A DNA stretch of 64,000 bases from an uncultured Clostridia bacterium (GTDB taxonomy: Bacteria; Bacillota; Clostridia; Oscillospirales; Ruminococcaceae), in contig CANQVG010000008.1 of the NCBI GenBank assembly GCA_947627235.1, forward strand, positions 1 through 64,000. Reading direction: 5' to 3'. A model generated the notes under the pieces. The model saw only the letters and a program-made list of their open reading frames with translations, ran no database searches and was not told where the DNA came from. Shown piece by piece: positions 28,699 through 38,990 of this stretch. The position numbers and the translations under genes are program-made. Every line of letters begins with the position of its first letter. Position 1 is the stretch's first letter.

Positions 28699-28840
28699 TG
28701 CAGATTCTCCTTTGCTTTGATGTCAGAGACATTATATAACAACGCGCAAAAAAATTCAATAGCATATACTAAGATTATCGCTCTTGCAACTTCGGAAAAA
28801 ACGTAGTACAATATATCCGAATCTGCAAAGGAGAATCGCA

Positions 28841-29488
28841 ATGAAAAAAGGAATTATTTTCGATTTGGACGGAACAATGTGGGATTCGTCCGAGAGCGTC
28901 ACCGCGGCGTATAACATCGGCCTTGAAAAGGGAGGCTATTCCCTGAGACTTTCGCTCTCCGACGTGATGGCGGCTATGGGAAAGACAATGGTTGAAATAG
29001 CGCATATGTATTTTGACGCCATAGACCCCGAACGCGCGGTACAGATAATGCAAGAGTGCATCGCCGAGGAGATGGAATATCTCAAAACGTCCGGCGGAGA
29101 GGTGTATGACGGTCTTGAGGATGTCTTAAAGGAGCTTAGAAAGAGGGGATATTTCATCGCCTGCGTTTCAAACTGTCAGTCGGGGTATATAGAGGCGTTT
29201 TATGACGCGACGGGACTCGGAAGATACTTTGACGATAAGGAGTGCTGGGGCGGAACGGGGCTCGGCAAGGCGGAAAATATAAGGCTGACAGCCGAAAGAA
29301 ACGGACTTGACGTCGCGGTTTACGTCGGCGACACCGACGGCGACCGCTTGGCTTCCGAAAAGTCCGGGGTGAAATTCATACACGCTGCCTACGGCTACGG
29401 CAAAGTTCCCGACGGAACGCCGGAAATAGATTCGCTTCGGGAACTGCCGGATCTCGCGGATAAGCTGTGCGGTACAACGCAGGCGTAA
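28841..29488 (+). CDS. HAD family hydrolase
   Basis: MKKGIIFDLDGTMWDSSESV, VSNCQSGYIEAF, YVGDTDGDRLASEKSGV. Confidence 0.9.
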   Translation: MKKGIIFDLDGTMWDSSESVTAAYNIGLEKGGYSLRLSLSDVMAAMGKTMVEIAHMYFDAIDPERAVQIMQECIAEEMEYLKTSGGEVYDGLEDVLKELRKRGYFIACVSNCQSGYIEAFYDATGLGRYFDDKECWGGTGLGKAENIRLTAERNGLDVAVYVGDTDGDRLASEKSGVKFIHAAYGYGKVPDGTPEIDSLRELPDLADKLCGTTQA

Positions 29489-29599
29489 TCTCGGATTATG
29501 TATTTTGACTTCTGATTTCTGTTATCTTCCTTCCAATATTGACATTGCAGCCGAAAATGTGGTAAAATTAACTTAACTGTTTTCCGAGGAGGCTTAAAT

Positions 29600-30895
29600 A
29601 TGAAACTGAATACCAAACAAACCGTTCTCATAGGACTATCATTTGCCTCAATACTCGCATTCTGGCAGTTTTACGATCAGGTGATCCCCGTTATTCTGGA
29701 GAATCATTTCGGCAGGTCCACCTCGGTAACAAACGCCATAATGTCTATTGACAATATTCTCGCGGTGTTCCTGCTTCCTATCTTCGGCAAGCTGTCGGAC
29801 AAAACCCGTACCCGTATGGGTCGCAGAACCCCTTACATACTTTTCGGAACGGTAGCCGCAGTCGCGCTTATGGTGGTGCTTGCGGTGCTTACAGAGCAGT
29901 CGAGCTTCTGGGGCTTCTTTGTCTTCCTGATGCTTCTGCTCGTAGTGATGAGCGTTTACCGCTCGCCCGCAGTTGCTTATATGCCCGACGTCACCCCGAA
30001 GCCCCTGCGCTCCAAAGGCAACGCCGTTATCAATCTCGTGGGCTATATCGGAGGCATTTTCGCTATGCTCGCCGCTCAGCTTTTTCTCAAGAGCGACGTC
30101 CTATCTGACGGCACAATCGAATATCACAGCTTTATTCCGATATTTGCAGCCATCGCCGTGTTTATGCTGATAACCGTTCTGATAACCGTTTTTACGCTCA
30201 ATGAAAACAAGATTGTCCGCGAGGCGGGAGTGAGCGACAGCGACCCGGAGGAGGAAAAATCGGGCGGCAAGCTTGACAAAGACGTTTTCAAGAGTCTCGT
30301 GCTGATTCTCATGTCGATTTTCCTTTGGTTTACGGCGTATAACGGCGTGACTACTTCGCTTTCGCGCTATTTTGAGTCTCAGTTCAGGATAGGAGCGGGG
30401 GAGTCGGCAATCTACGTAACTGTTGCTACAGCCGCTGCTATACTTTCATTTGTCCCGCTCGGTATGCTTTCTTCAAGACTCGGGCGTAAAACCACGATAC
30501 TTCTGGGAATCGTCCTGATGACCGCCGGTTATGCCGCGATGTGTTTTTTGAACAGCGTCAGCCTGCTCATATATGTAATATTCGCGCTCGTCGGGGTAGG
30601 CTGGGCAGCCATAAACGTAAATTCCTTCCCAATGGTGGTCGAGATGTGCCGCAGCGCAGACGTCGGGAAGTATACCGGTTACTACTATGCGTTTTCTATG
30701 GCGGCGCAGATATTTACTCCGCTGCTTTCGGGGCTTCTTATTGACAACCTCAACCTCGGTTACAGAATACTGTTCCCATACGCGGTGGTATTCTCCGTTC
30801 TGTCGTTTGTTACGATGTGCCTCGTGAGGCACGGCGACTCAAAGCCGGAAAAGAAAAAATCACTGCTTGAACATTTTGACGTCGATGCCGATTGA
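29600..30895 (+). CDS. MFS transporter (SLC45/GPH-like)
   Basis: 12-TM pattern, GKLSDKTRTRMGRRTPYILFG motif. Confidence 0.88.
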   Translation: MKLNTKQTVLIGLSFASILAFWQFYDQVIPVILENHFGRSTSVTNAIMSIDNILAVFLLPIFGKLSDKTRTRMGRRTPYILFGTVAAVALMVVLAVLTEQSSFWGFFVFLMLLLVVMSVYRSPAVAYMPDVTPKPLRSKGNAVINLVGYIGGIFAMLAAQLFLKSDVLSDGTIEYHSFIPIFAAIAVFMLITVLITVFTLNENKIVREAGVSDSDPEEEKSGGKLDKDVFKSLVLILMSIFLWFTAYNGVTTSLSRYFESQFRIGAGESAIYVTVATAAAILSFVPLGMLSSRLGRKTTILLGIVLMTAGYAAMCFLNSVSLLIYVIFALVGVGWAAINVNSFPMVVEMCRSADVGKYTGYYYAFSMAAQIFTPLLSGLLIDNLNLGYRILFPYAVVFSVLSFVTMCLVRHGDSKPEKKKSLLEHFDVDAD

Positions 30896-30907
30896 CAGGA
30901 TTGATGC

Positions 30908-30939
30908 AAAAACCGCTTGCGGAAAACGCAGGCGGTTTT
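30908..30939 (+). terminator. Terminator
   Basis: AAAACCGCTTGCG gaaaa CGCAGGCGGTTTT. Confidence 0.8.
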
Positions 30940-31150
30940 GTGATATAACGCAACTTTTTTGCTTTGAAAGTATGTCATGTATAATGAGAAAAAATTTTAA
31001 AAAAATTTATCCGGCATGCAATATTTTCGGCTTCTGAAAAGTATTACATATATAGAGAGCATTCTGCCCCTGTGCAAAATGAAAAATTATACCGTTTTGT
31101 AACATTTTCTTAAGAATTGATTAAAATTCGATTACAGTTTTGATATTCTA

Positions 31151-31179
31151 TTGAAAAGCGTATGGGTTAGTGATATAAT
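31151..31179 (+). promoter_or_regulatory. Promoter of ABC/Ig-like/FtsX operon
   Basis: TTGAAA-17-TATAAT. Confidence 0.7.
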
Positions 31180-31244
31180 CAATATGTTAAAGCGCAAGAA
31201 GTGGATTGTGCTCTTAATGAAACCTATAAGTCACAGGAAAGGGG

Positions 31245-32165
31245 ATGGCAGCAGGAATGGCGGAAAAAATCGCGGCTCAAGTTCAAAAAGAGCCGATCAT
31301 ATCCATAAGAGGGCTGACTAAGGTCTTCACCCTCGGCAAGGAGAAGGTTTATGCGCTGAACGGTATCGACCTCGATGTTCAGGAAAACGAGATTATCTGC
31401 CTTTTGGGAACTTCCGGCTCAGGCAAATCCACGCTGCTCAATATGATGGCGGGTCTTGAAAAGCCCACCAAGGGCAGCATAACGATCTTCGGCGAGAGGA
31501 TCGACAAGATGAGCGAGCGAAAGCTTGCCATATTCAGGCAGAAAAATATGGGCTTTGTTTTTCAGGCGTATAACCTTCTGCCGAATCTCACCGCAATCGA
31601 CAATGTGAGTCTCCCGCTCGCGTTTGCCGGTGTCAAGCGCAGAATCAGGGTAAAAAAGGCGAAAAAGATGCTCAAGCTCTGCGGACTCGGCAAGAGAATG
31701 AGGCATAAGCCCACACAGATGTCGGGCGGACAGCAGCAGAGAGTCGGCATAGCGAGGGCGTTTGTAGCCACTCCGAAGATAGTCTTTGCGGACGAGCCGA
31801 CGGGCAACCTCGATACTCATACCACCATCGAAATTATGGAGATGATGGTGAGAATGTCGAGAGAGAATCACCAGACTCTGATAATCGTCACCCACGATAC
31901 CGAGATAGCCGCCTATGCCGATACAATCTATCACATAATCGACGGCAAGATATGCTCGGTGGAAGACAACAGAGAGCATCAGGCGCTCCCGCCCGAAAAG
32001 CCGGATGAGCGGCTCGACGACGATTCCGTGGACGAAAATAGCGAGCCGGAGCTTAAAATGCCAGACGGCGAAAAGGAGAGTCATCCTCAGGAAGAGGAGA
32101 TCAGCCAGATACTTCAAAATTCGCAGATACCGAATAGTTTAAGTACGGAGGAAGAATACATATGA
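31245..32165 (+). CDS. ABC transporter ATP-binding protein (LolD/MacB type) with acidic C-terminal tail
   Basis: LLGTSGSGKSTLLNMMAG Walker A, MSGGQQQRVGIARAF signature, IVFADEPTGNLD Walker B. Confidence 0.96.
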   Translation: MAAGMAEKIAAQVQKEPIISIRGLTKVFTLGKEKVYALNGIDLDVQENEIICLLGTSGSGKSTLLNMMAGLEKPTKGSITIFGERIDKMSERKLAIFRQKNMGFVFQAYNLLPNLTAIDNVSLPLAFAGVKRRIRVKKAKKMLKLCGLGKRMRHKPTQMSGGQQQRVGIARAFVATPKIVFADEPTGNLDTHTTIEIMEMMVRMSRENHQTLIIVTHDTEIAAYADTIYHIIDGKICSVEDNREHQALPPEKPDERLDDDSVDENSEPELKMPDGEKESHPQEEEISQILQNSQIPNSLSTEEEYI

Positions 32166-34390
32166 GAAAATTAGTTATTTTTGTAGTCAGCCTTGTTGTT
32201 ATTATGAGCACGCTCAGCGTGCCGGTTTTCGCGGCGCAGAGCCAAGTACCGGTAGCGCCGCCGTTCGAGGCAACTTTGAAAAATGTTTCAGTAGAGCCTT
32301 ATAACAGCAGCGTTATGGCAGGAAGTACTTTTGATGTGACCTGTTCGTTTGACATTCCTGATTCGAGCAATTACAACGGAACTGCCACCGCATCAGTATC
32401 AGGAACCGGTTTTACTATGAACGGGTATTTTGCAGAGCAAAGCGATTTGAACAACTCAGTTGTTTCGGATGCAAATTATAAGAGCAGATTCCGAATTTTA
32501 GTCGACAGCTCACTTGAAGCAGGAAGATACCCCGTAACACTTACAATTCATTATACTAACACTAAAGATGAGACCGTCACATTTACTCAGGTGCTCAACA
32601 TCAACGTCTCTAACTACTCTTTGCCGACGGTTCCCGAAGACATCGAACCCACCGTCACCCTTAACGTGACCTCGACTCCCGAATCCGCCATTCCCGCGGG
32701 CGAGACCTTTGGCATAGGCTTTACATCATTTATCAATAATGTTTACAACTACGGTTACGGCTTTGGTTATAATTACGGCTACACTCAGGGAACCGTGACT
32801 GTTTCCGGCAACGGCTTCACCCTTGCGGGCGCGCTTGCCGAGCAGCAGATATCGAGCGGTTCGGCAAAGGTAAGCGTTCTTGCCGATTCCACCCTTGCTA
32901 CCGGACGTTACCCCGTAACCCTTACCGTCACTTATCAGGTCAACGGCAAGGATTACACCGATTCCGCCGTCCTGAATATCGACGTCACCGGCAAGGACGA
33001 GGATGTGGGCGACGAAGACAGCAAAAACGTTTCGTTTAAGCTCACCAAAGCTTCAATCCCCGAGAAGCGCGGGCGCTCTAACCTCTCTACCACCCTCAAC
33101 CTCGAATTTACGAACGCGACCGATTATCCCGCCGAGAACGTTAAAATCAAGCTTACCGGTCTTTCCAACATAATCCTTAACACCTATACCGACACCGTAG
33201 ACGGCGGTGTGGTAAACGGCGGGCAGACTGTAAGCGTCTCCTTCCCGATAAAGTTCCCGGAATTCCCGACCGCTCAGACCACTCTCACCGTCGAGCTCTC
33301 GTATGACACCGACGCAGGTCCCAAGACCGAGCCCTTTAACGTTTACCTCCAGGCAACCGAAAACAAGCAGGAACAGGAGACCCCCGAATCGGCGGCTCTC
33401 ACCCCGAAGGTAATCGTTTCGAGCTACGGCGTCGACGTTGACACCGTTACTTCCGGTGCGGAATTCACCTTCTCCTTCGTCTTAAAGAACACCTCTACAG
33501 AGAAGGACCTCAAGAATATGACCGTCAACGTTACCCCCGAGGCATACACTTCCGGCACCGGCAGCGCATCGAGCGGACCCGTTTTCAGCTTCATCGACGG
33601 CACCAGCTCTTTCTACACCGACGTTCTCGAAAAGGATTCCGAGCTTGAATATTCCATAAGGCTCAAATGCTCGGCCTCTGCCGGCGCGGGCAGCTACCCG
33701 ATAAAGATTTCCTTTAACTTTGAATATGCCAACAACGGCGGCTATTCCGCGAGCAGCGGCGATATGGACATCAACCTGCCCGTTTCGCAGCCTATCAAGT
33801 TCGAGCTTCTCGAATGGATCGCTCCGACGGAATGTCCTCAGAGCGGCGTGCCGCTGAGCTTCCAGTATTACAACAAGTCGCGCAACCCGATGACCAGCCT
33901 CGTTATAAGTGCCGAGGGCGACTTTGAGATGCCAGTCCAGACGATAGGCACCCTTGCCGCCTCGAGCTACGACTTCTTCAACGGCACCGTCACTCCTTCG
34001 GCTAACCTCAGCGTCGGCGACACCGGAACCTGCACCCTCGTCTTCACCTTTGAAGACGCCGCAGGCGAAGAACAGCGCATTGAAGAGTCATTTGAAATGA
34101 CCGTTACCGAGGGCTCCGCCGACGGAATGATGGGCGGACCTGACGGCATGGGCGGCTTTGGCGGTATGGGCGGCGACATCACTATTGACTACGGCGTAGT
34201 TGACCCCGGATTTAATCCCGACGGTACCGTTCCCGCTGACGGCGACGCCGTAGACGGCGAAAACGCCGGACTCCCGCTCTGGGCTAAAATCGCCATTCCC
34301 GCAGGCGCGGCTGTAATCGTTATCATCATTGTTGCCGTCGTAGTTAAAAAGGTCAAGGCTAAGAGAGAACTCGAGGACGATGACGATTGA
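32162..34390 (+). CDS. Secreted, C-terminally membrane-anchored Ig-like/COG1361-type repeat protein
   Basis: Signal peptide, duplicated beta-rich domains, Gly/Met-rich linker (GMMGGPDGMGGFGGMGG), C-terminal TM + KKVKAKRELEDDDD; overlaps ATPase stop (ATGA). Confidence 0.85.
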   Translation: MRKLVIFVVSLVVIMSTLSVPVFAAQSQVPVAPPFEATLKNVSVEPYNSSVMAGSTFDVTCSFDIPDSSNYNGTATASVSGTGFTMNGYFAEQSDLNNSVVSDANYKSRFRILVDSSLEAGRYPVTLTIHYTNTKDETVTFTQVLNINVSNYSLPTVPEDIEPTVTLNVTSTPESAIPAGETFGIGFTSFINNVYNYGYGFGYNYGYTQGTVTVSGNGFTLAGALAEQQISSGSAKVSVLADSTLATGRYPVTLTVTYQVNGKDYTDSAVLNIDVTGKDEDVGDEDSKNVSFKLTKASIPEKRGRSNLSTTLNLEFTNATDYPAENVKIKLTGLSNIILNTYTDTVDGGVVNGGQTVSVSFPIKFPEFPTAQTTLTVELSYDTDAGPKTEPFNVYLQATENKQEQETPESAALTPKVIVSSYGVDVDTVTSGAEFTFSFVLKNTSTEKDLKNMTVNVTPEAYTSGTGSASSGPVFSFIDGTSSFYTDVLEKDSELEYSIRLKCSASAGAGSYPIKISFNFEYANNGGYSASSGDMDINLPVSQPIKFELLEWIAPTECPQSGVPLSFQYYNKSRNPMTSLVISAEGDFEMPVQTIGTLAASSYDFFNGTVTPSANLSVGDTGTCTLVFTFEDAAGEEQRIEESFEMTVTEGSADGMMGGPDGMGGFGGMGGDITIDYGVVDPGFNPDGTVPADGDAVDGENAGLPLWAKIAIPAGAAVIVIIIVAVVVKKVKAKRELEDDDD

Positions 34391-34432
34391 GTCTGCGGCA
34401 TAGGTAAAGCCTAAGACTGATGAGGTATATGT

Positions 34433-35896
34433 ATGAAAAAAACAGATATTTTCAGCTTGGCCCTGACTAACTTTCTGCGCCGAAAGGCAAGAAGCGCCCT
34501 CACCGTTCTCGGAGTTATCATCGGTACCGCGGCAGTTGTGATAATGCTGTCGATAGGTATCGGAATGAACAAGGGCTTTGAGGATCAGGTGAGCTCATGG
34601 GGCGACCTTAAAACGATCCGCGTTTACCCCTACACCGGTCGCTATAACGAGGAGACCGGCCAATACGAGATGCCCGATGAGACCGAGCCGCTCGACGATA
34701 TAACCGTCCAGAAGTTCCGCGACGAGTTAGAGAATGTCAAGGCGGTGTCTCCTACCGACTGGGGCTGGAGCTATATGATAAAAGACAATAAAGAAAGGAA
34801 CGACGCCGGAAGCATAAGCCTGCTCGACGCCTCGGCTATGGCGGATATGGGCTACGAAGTCGCTTACGGCAGGCTCCTTGACGAGCGCGACGTCGGCACT
34901 ACCAACTTCGTTATGGCTTATAACGTTCCGTTCAACTTCTATAACGTAAGGACGGAAGACCCGAAGTATGGCGAATACGCCTCTGCCGACGAAGAATTTC
35001 CCTTCGACCCTTTAAGTGACAAGGTGAAGTATGCCTTTACCTGGTTTTACGGCTATCTTCGGCAGGCAGTGGACACCACCAAGCCTCGAATCGTCACGGA
35101 AGAAGCGCAGTGCGTAGGCGTTCTTGTCCAGAACGAGACCAACATAAAGAACTACGGCTACGATTACGACTGCGATATCTATATGGATATCAACGGCTAC
35201 TATGACATGCAGGAGCGCCTCCAAAAGAACCAGAACAAGTATTACGGCAACGAAGAGGAAGTCGGCATATCCATAGGCGGCACATCTTATTACGTCAACG
35301 GTCAGCAGGTCAACTTCGCCGACGGCAGAGAGAATAAATACAACTCCGTTATAGTAATAGTCGATGACGTAGACCATGTAAGAGACGTCTCGAAGACGCT
35401 TATAGATATGGGCTTCGAGACGAGCAGTGCTATGGACTCGCTCGACAGAATGCAGGAGCAGACCAAGTTCCTGCGCTCGATTCTCGGCGCGATAGGCGCT
35501 GTGGCGTTCTTCGTGGCGGCTATATCCATTGCCAACACGATGGTCATGTCGATATACGAGCGCACCCGCGAGATAGGCATTATGAAGGTTATCGGCTGCA
35601 AGCTGAGCGACATAAGAGGAATGTTCCTCGTCGAGGCTGCGATAATCGGAATCGTAGGCGGGGCTTTGGGCGTGGCGTTCAGCTATGCGATATCCGCACT
35701 CGTAAACAAGCTTGCATCAGGCGGCGGTATGGAAGCTTTCGGTATTTATTCCTCCGATTCGGTGCTTTCGATAATCCCGTTCTGGCTTGACATCGCGGCG
35801 CTGATTCTTGCAACGGCGGTCGGAGTGATATCGGGACTTTACCCCGCTATCAGGGCGACGAGGCTCTCTGCACTTGAGGCAATCAAGAACGAGTAA
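34433..35896 (+). CDS. MacB/FtsX-type ABC transporter permease
   Basis: ALTNFLRRKARSALTVLGVIIGTAAVVIMLSIGIG, C-terminal FtsX (ERTREIGIMKVIGC). Confidence 0.95.
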   Translation: MKKTDIFSLALTNFLRRKARSALTVLGVIIGTAAVVIMLSIGIGMNKGFEDQVSSWGDLKTIRVYPYTGRYNEETGQYEMPDETEPLDDITVQKFRDELENVKAVSPTDWGWSYMIKDNKERNDAGSISLLDASAMADMGYEVAYGRLLDERDVGTTNFVMAYNVPFNFYNVRTEDPKYGEYASADEEFPFDPLSDKVKYAFTWFYGYLRQAVDTTKPRIVTEEAQCVGVLVQNETNIKNYGYDYDCDIYMDINGYYDMQERLQKNQNKYYGNEEEVGISIGGTSYYVNGQQVNFADGRENKYNSVIVIVDDVDHVRDVSKTLIDMGFETSSAMDSLDRMQEQTKFLRSILGAIGAVAFFVAAISIANTMVMSIYERTREIGIMKVIGCKLSDIRGMFLVEAAIIGIVGGALGVAFSYAISALVNKLASGGGMEAFGIYSSDSVLSIIPFWLDIAALILATAVGVISGLYPAIRATRLSALEAIKNE

Positions 35897-35946
35897 GCGT
35901 TTTAATTACAGGCATCAAGGTTTTTCATTATTTTTTCCTTTTCTGA

Positions 35947-35987
35947 AAAGCGCGGTTCCCCGAGCAATCGTCGGTTCCGCGCTTTTT
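35947..35987 (+). terminator. Terminator
   Basis: AAAGCGCGG ... CCGCGCTTTTT. Confidence 0.75.
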
Positions 35988-36022
35988 CGTTTCGCAAGGC
36001 AACATTATATTCGCTTATGCCC

Positions 36023-36051
36023 TTGACATCTGCGGCGCAATTAGTTATAAT
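36023..36051 (+). promoter_or_regulatory. glgP promoter
   Basis: TTGACA-17-TATAAT. Confidence 0.8.
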
Positions 36052-36092
36052 TGTAGCATTGCATTTAAAATATTATACAAGGAGAGTTTACT

Positions 36093-38486
36093 TTGGCTAA
36101 GATTCATTATACCGAAAAGGAGCTCAAGGAAGAGCTTGCCAACATTCTTATGGACAAATTCGGCGTGAAGCCCGACGCCGCCTCCGATTCACAGTTTTAT
36201 GAGGCTCTCGCCGCGATAGTTGTGCCTATACTCGTCGAGAAGCGCCGCCATTACACAAATCACGTTCACAGCGTAGGTCAGAAGCAGGTCTATTATATCT
36301 CGATGGAATTTCTGATGGGTCGCTCGCTCAAGACAAACCTCTTTAACCTCGGTCTCACCGCTAAGGTTGAGAGAGTGCTTAAGGATTACGGGGTATCGCT
36401 CAATGCCGTATACGAGCGCGAGCCCGACGCCGGTCTCGGAAACGGCGGTCTCGGAAGGCTTGCCGCCTGCTATCTCGACGGTCTTGCAACCGACGGCTAT
36501 CCCGCTACCGGCTATTCTATACTTTACGAATACGGCATATTCCGCCAGAAGATAGAGGACGGTTGGCAGGTCGAGCTGCCCGACAACTGGCTTCCGGGCG
36601 GTTCCTGCTGGCTCGTGCCGCGTCCCGAGCAGCAGATTGAAATTCATTTCGACGGCAATCTCCACGAATACTGGGACCAGCAGTATCACCACATCACGCT
36701 CGACAACTATACCACTGTTCTCGCGGTACCATACGATATGTTTGTCTCGGGTTACGACAGCGACGCCGTTTCAAAGCTCAGGCTCTGGAAGGCTGTCAGT
36801 CCCGCCTTTGATATGAATATGTTCAACTCGGGCAACTACGAAAAGGCGCTTGGGCAGAATATCGTCGCGCAGGCTATCTCCAAGGTTCTTTACCCCAACG
36901 ATAACCACCTCGAGGGGCAGTCCCTCAGACTCAGGCAGCAGTATTTTATGTGCGCGGCTTCAATAGGGGACATAGTCAACCACCATATGGCAACCTATGG
37001 CACTCTTGACAACCTTTCGGACAAGGTCGCCATTCAGATAAACGACACTCACCCGACCCTTGCAATCCCCGAGTTGATGAGAGTTCTGCTCGACGACTGC
37101 GGTTACACTTGGGACCGCGCGTGGGATATCGTTTCAAAGTGCTTCTCCTATACAAACCACACCGTTATGGCGGAGGCTCTCGAAAAGTGGAGCGTGAATC
37201 TGCTTGAGAGCATCGTACCGAGAGTATATTCGATAATCGTCGAGATAAACAACCGTTACTGTGCCGGTCTTTGGGAAAAGTACCGCAACCACGACAGGGT
37301 CAGCCGTATGTCCATAATCCGCAACGGGCAGGTGCATATGGCTAAGCTCTGCGTAGCGGCTTCACACCATGTCAACGGCGTGTCGGTAATCCATTCCGAC
37401 ATAATCAAGGACTCCGTATTCAAGGACGAATATGAGTATACTCCCGAGAAGTTTACCAATGTCACCAACGGAATCGCTTACCGCCGCTGGCTCTGCCAGT
37501 CTAACAAGCCTCTTTGCAAGCTTCTGGATGAAACCATCGGCGGAGGTTACAAAAAGGACGCCCGCGAGCTTAAAAAGTTCGAGGCGTATAAGGACGACGA
37601 AAAGGTTCTCGACAGCTTAAGGCAGATAAAGCTCAATAATAAGACCTCGTTTGCCAAATATGTCAAGGCGCAGTCGGGAATCGTCATCGACCCGAATACG
37701 CTGTTTGACGTTCAGGTAAAGCGTCTGCACGAATATAAGCGTCAGCATCTCAATGTCCTGAATATAGTTTCGGAGTATAATTATCTTCTTGAAAACCCGA
37801 ACGCAGATTTTCAGCCCAAGACCTACATCTTTGCAGCGAAGGCGGCACCGGGCTACTACCTTGCCAAGCAGATAATCAAGCTTATATGGGCGCTCGGTGA
37901 AGAGGTAAGAAAGCACCCGTCGCTCCGCAATAAGCTCAATGTAGTGTTCCTTGAAAACTACAACGTTTCGCTTTCCGAGCTTTTGATGCCCGCCTCCGAG
38001 ATTTCCGAGCAGATTTCCCTTGCGGGAACTGAGGCTTCGGGCACAGGCAATATGAAGCTTATGCTTAACGGCGCAATCACACTCGGTACACGCGACGGCG
38101 CCAACATCGAGATAGGGAACGTCGTCGGAAGCGACAATATCATCAACTTCGGCATGACCGCCGAGGAAGTCAACCAGAGAAAGAACGGCTATTCTCCCGC
38201 CCACATCTACGGCTCCGACCCTGTTGTCAAGGCGGCGATAGACAGAATAGGCTCCGGATTTAGCGGCAACAGCTTTGACGACGTTGTTAATTCGCTCAGG
38301 TTCAGCGACCCTTATATGGTTCTTGCCGACTTTGAGTCCTACAGAGAAGCGCAGGCGTATGCTTCAAGGATATATACCGACGTTAAAAAGTGGCAGTCGA
38401 TGTCGCTTATGAACATCGCCAACGCCGGAGTATTCTCTGCCGACAGGGCGGTTGAGGAATACGCCAAGAATATCTGGAAGCTCTGA
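36093..38486 (+). CDS. glgP: Glycogen/starch/alpha-glucan phosphorylase
   Basis: EPDAGLGNGGLGRLAACYLDGLATD, DVQVKRLHEYKRQHLN, PLP-site EASGTGNMKLMLNGA. Confidence 0.97.
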   Translation: MAKIHYTEKELKEELANILMDKFGVKPDAASDSQFYEALAAIVVPILVEKRRHYTNHVHSVGQKQVYYISMEFLMGRSLKTNLFNLGLTAKVERVLKDYGVSLNAVYEREPDAGLGNGGLGRLAACYLDGLATDGYPATGYSILYEYGIFRQKIEDGWQVELPDNWLPGGSCWLVPRPEQQIEIHFDGNLHEYWDQQYHHITLDNYTTVLAVPYDMFVSGYDSDAVSKLRLWKAVSPAFDMNMFNSGNYEKALGQNIVAQAISKVLYPNDNHLEGQSLRLRQQYFMCAASIGDIVNHHMATYGTLDNLSDKVAIQINDTHPTLAIPELMRVLLDDCGYTWDRAWDIVSKCFSYTNHTVMAEALEKWSVNLLESIVPRVYSIIVEINNRYCAGLWEKYRNHDRVSRMSIIRNGQVHMAKLCVAASHHVNGVSVIHSDIIKDSVFKDEYEYTPEKFTNVTNGIAYRRWLCQSNKPLCKLLDETIGGGYKKDARELKKFEAYKDDEKVLDSLRQIKLNNKTSFAKYVKAQSGIVIDPNTLFDVQVKRLHEYKRQHLNVLNIVSEYNYLLENPNADFQPKTYIFAAKAAPGYYLAKQIIKLIWALGEEVRKHPSLRNKLNVVFLENYNVSLSELLMPASEISEQISLAGTEASGTGNMKLMLNGAITLGTRDGANIEIGNVVGSDNIINFGMTAEEVNQRKNGYSPAHIYGSDPVVKAAIDRIGSGFSGNSFDDVVNSLRFSDPYMVLADFESYREAQAYASRIYTDVKKWQSMSLMNIANAGVFSADRAVEEYAKNIWKL

Positions 38487-38580
38487 AACTGTTTATAAAA
38501 AAGTTTTGTTTGGGGTATTGCAATTTTTGTACGATTGTGTTACAATAACAAAGACAATGACTTTATTGGAGGATTTATAA

Positions 38581-38832
38581 ATGGCAGCAGTTAATATCAT
38601 CAGCGGAATCATTCTTGTTATCGCGAGCGTAGCGATTGTTCTTGCGGTACTGTTCAGCGACACTCATAATTCCGGACTCAGCTCAGCAATCGGCGGCTCT
38701 CAAGATTCGTTCTTCGGCCGCAACGGCGGCAACACCCGCGAGGCTAAGGTAAACAGAGCCACCACGATAATAACTATAGTATTTTTTGTGGTTGCGGTTA
38801 TCGTAAACGTGGTTTCCGCGTATCTCGGATAA
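38581..38832 (+). CDS. secG: Preprotein translocase subunit SecG
   Basis: Two TMs with central GLSSAIGGSQDSFFGRNGGNTREAKVNRAT. Confidence 0.9.
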   Translation: MAAVNIISGIILVIASVAIVLAVLFSDTHNSGLSSAIGGSQDSFFGRNGGNTREAKVNRATTIITIVFFVVAVIVNVVSAYLG

Positions 38833-38842
38833 AAACCGTACA

Positions 38843-38864
38843 GCCGCCCGAACTTTCGGGCGGC
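38843..38864 (+). terminator. Terminator downstream of secG
   Basis: GCCGCCCGAA ct TTCGGGCGGC ATTTTG. Confidence 0.75.
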
Positions 38865-38887
38865 ATTTTGCTTTTTGGGAGTAAACA

Positions 38888-38986
38888 ATGAAAAAAACGC
38901 TTATCGTAAGGATTCTCGTTTTGGCGCTCGTCGCGCTGATGGTAATGGGAATCATCGCAGCTTCGCTCTATTCGATTTTGGGTTAG
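38888..38986 (+). CDS. 32-aa single-TM microprotein MKKTLIVRILVLALVALMVMGIIAASLYSILG
   Basis: ATG with GGGAG RBS, basic N-terminus then TM, TAG at 38984; below the ORF-track size cutoff. Confidence 0.6.
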   Translation: MKKTLIVRILVLALVALMVMGIIAASLYSILG

Positions 38987-38990
38987 GACT

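Noticed and set aside
28699-28840. Matching CAAAGGAGAATC sequences at both sides of the uxaC/HAD intergenic gap
   Set aside because: Both are Shine-Dalgarno regions of divergent genes; similarity is explained by RBS consensus.
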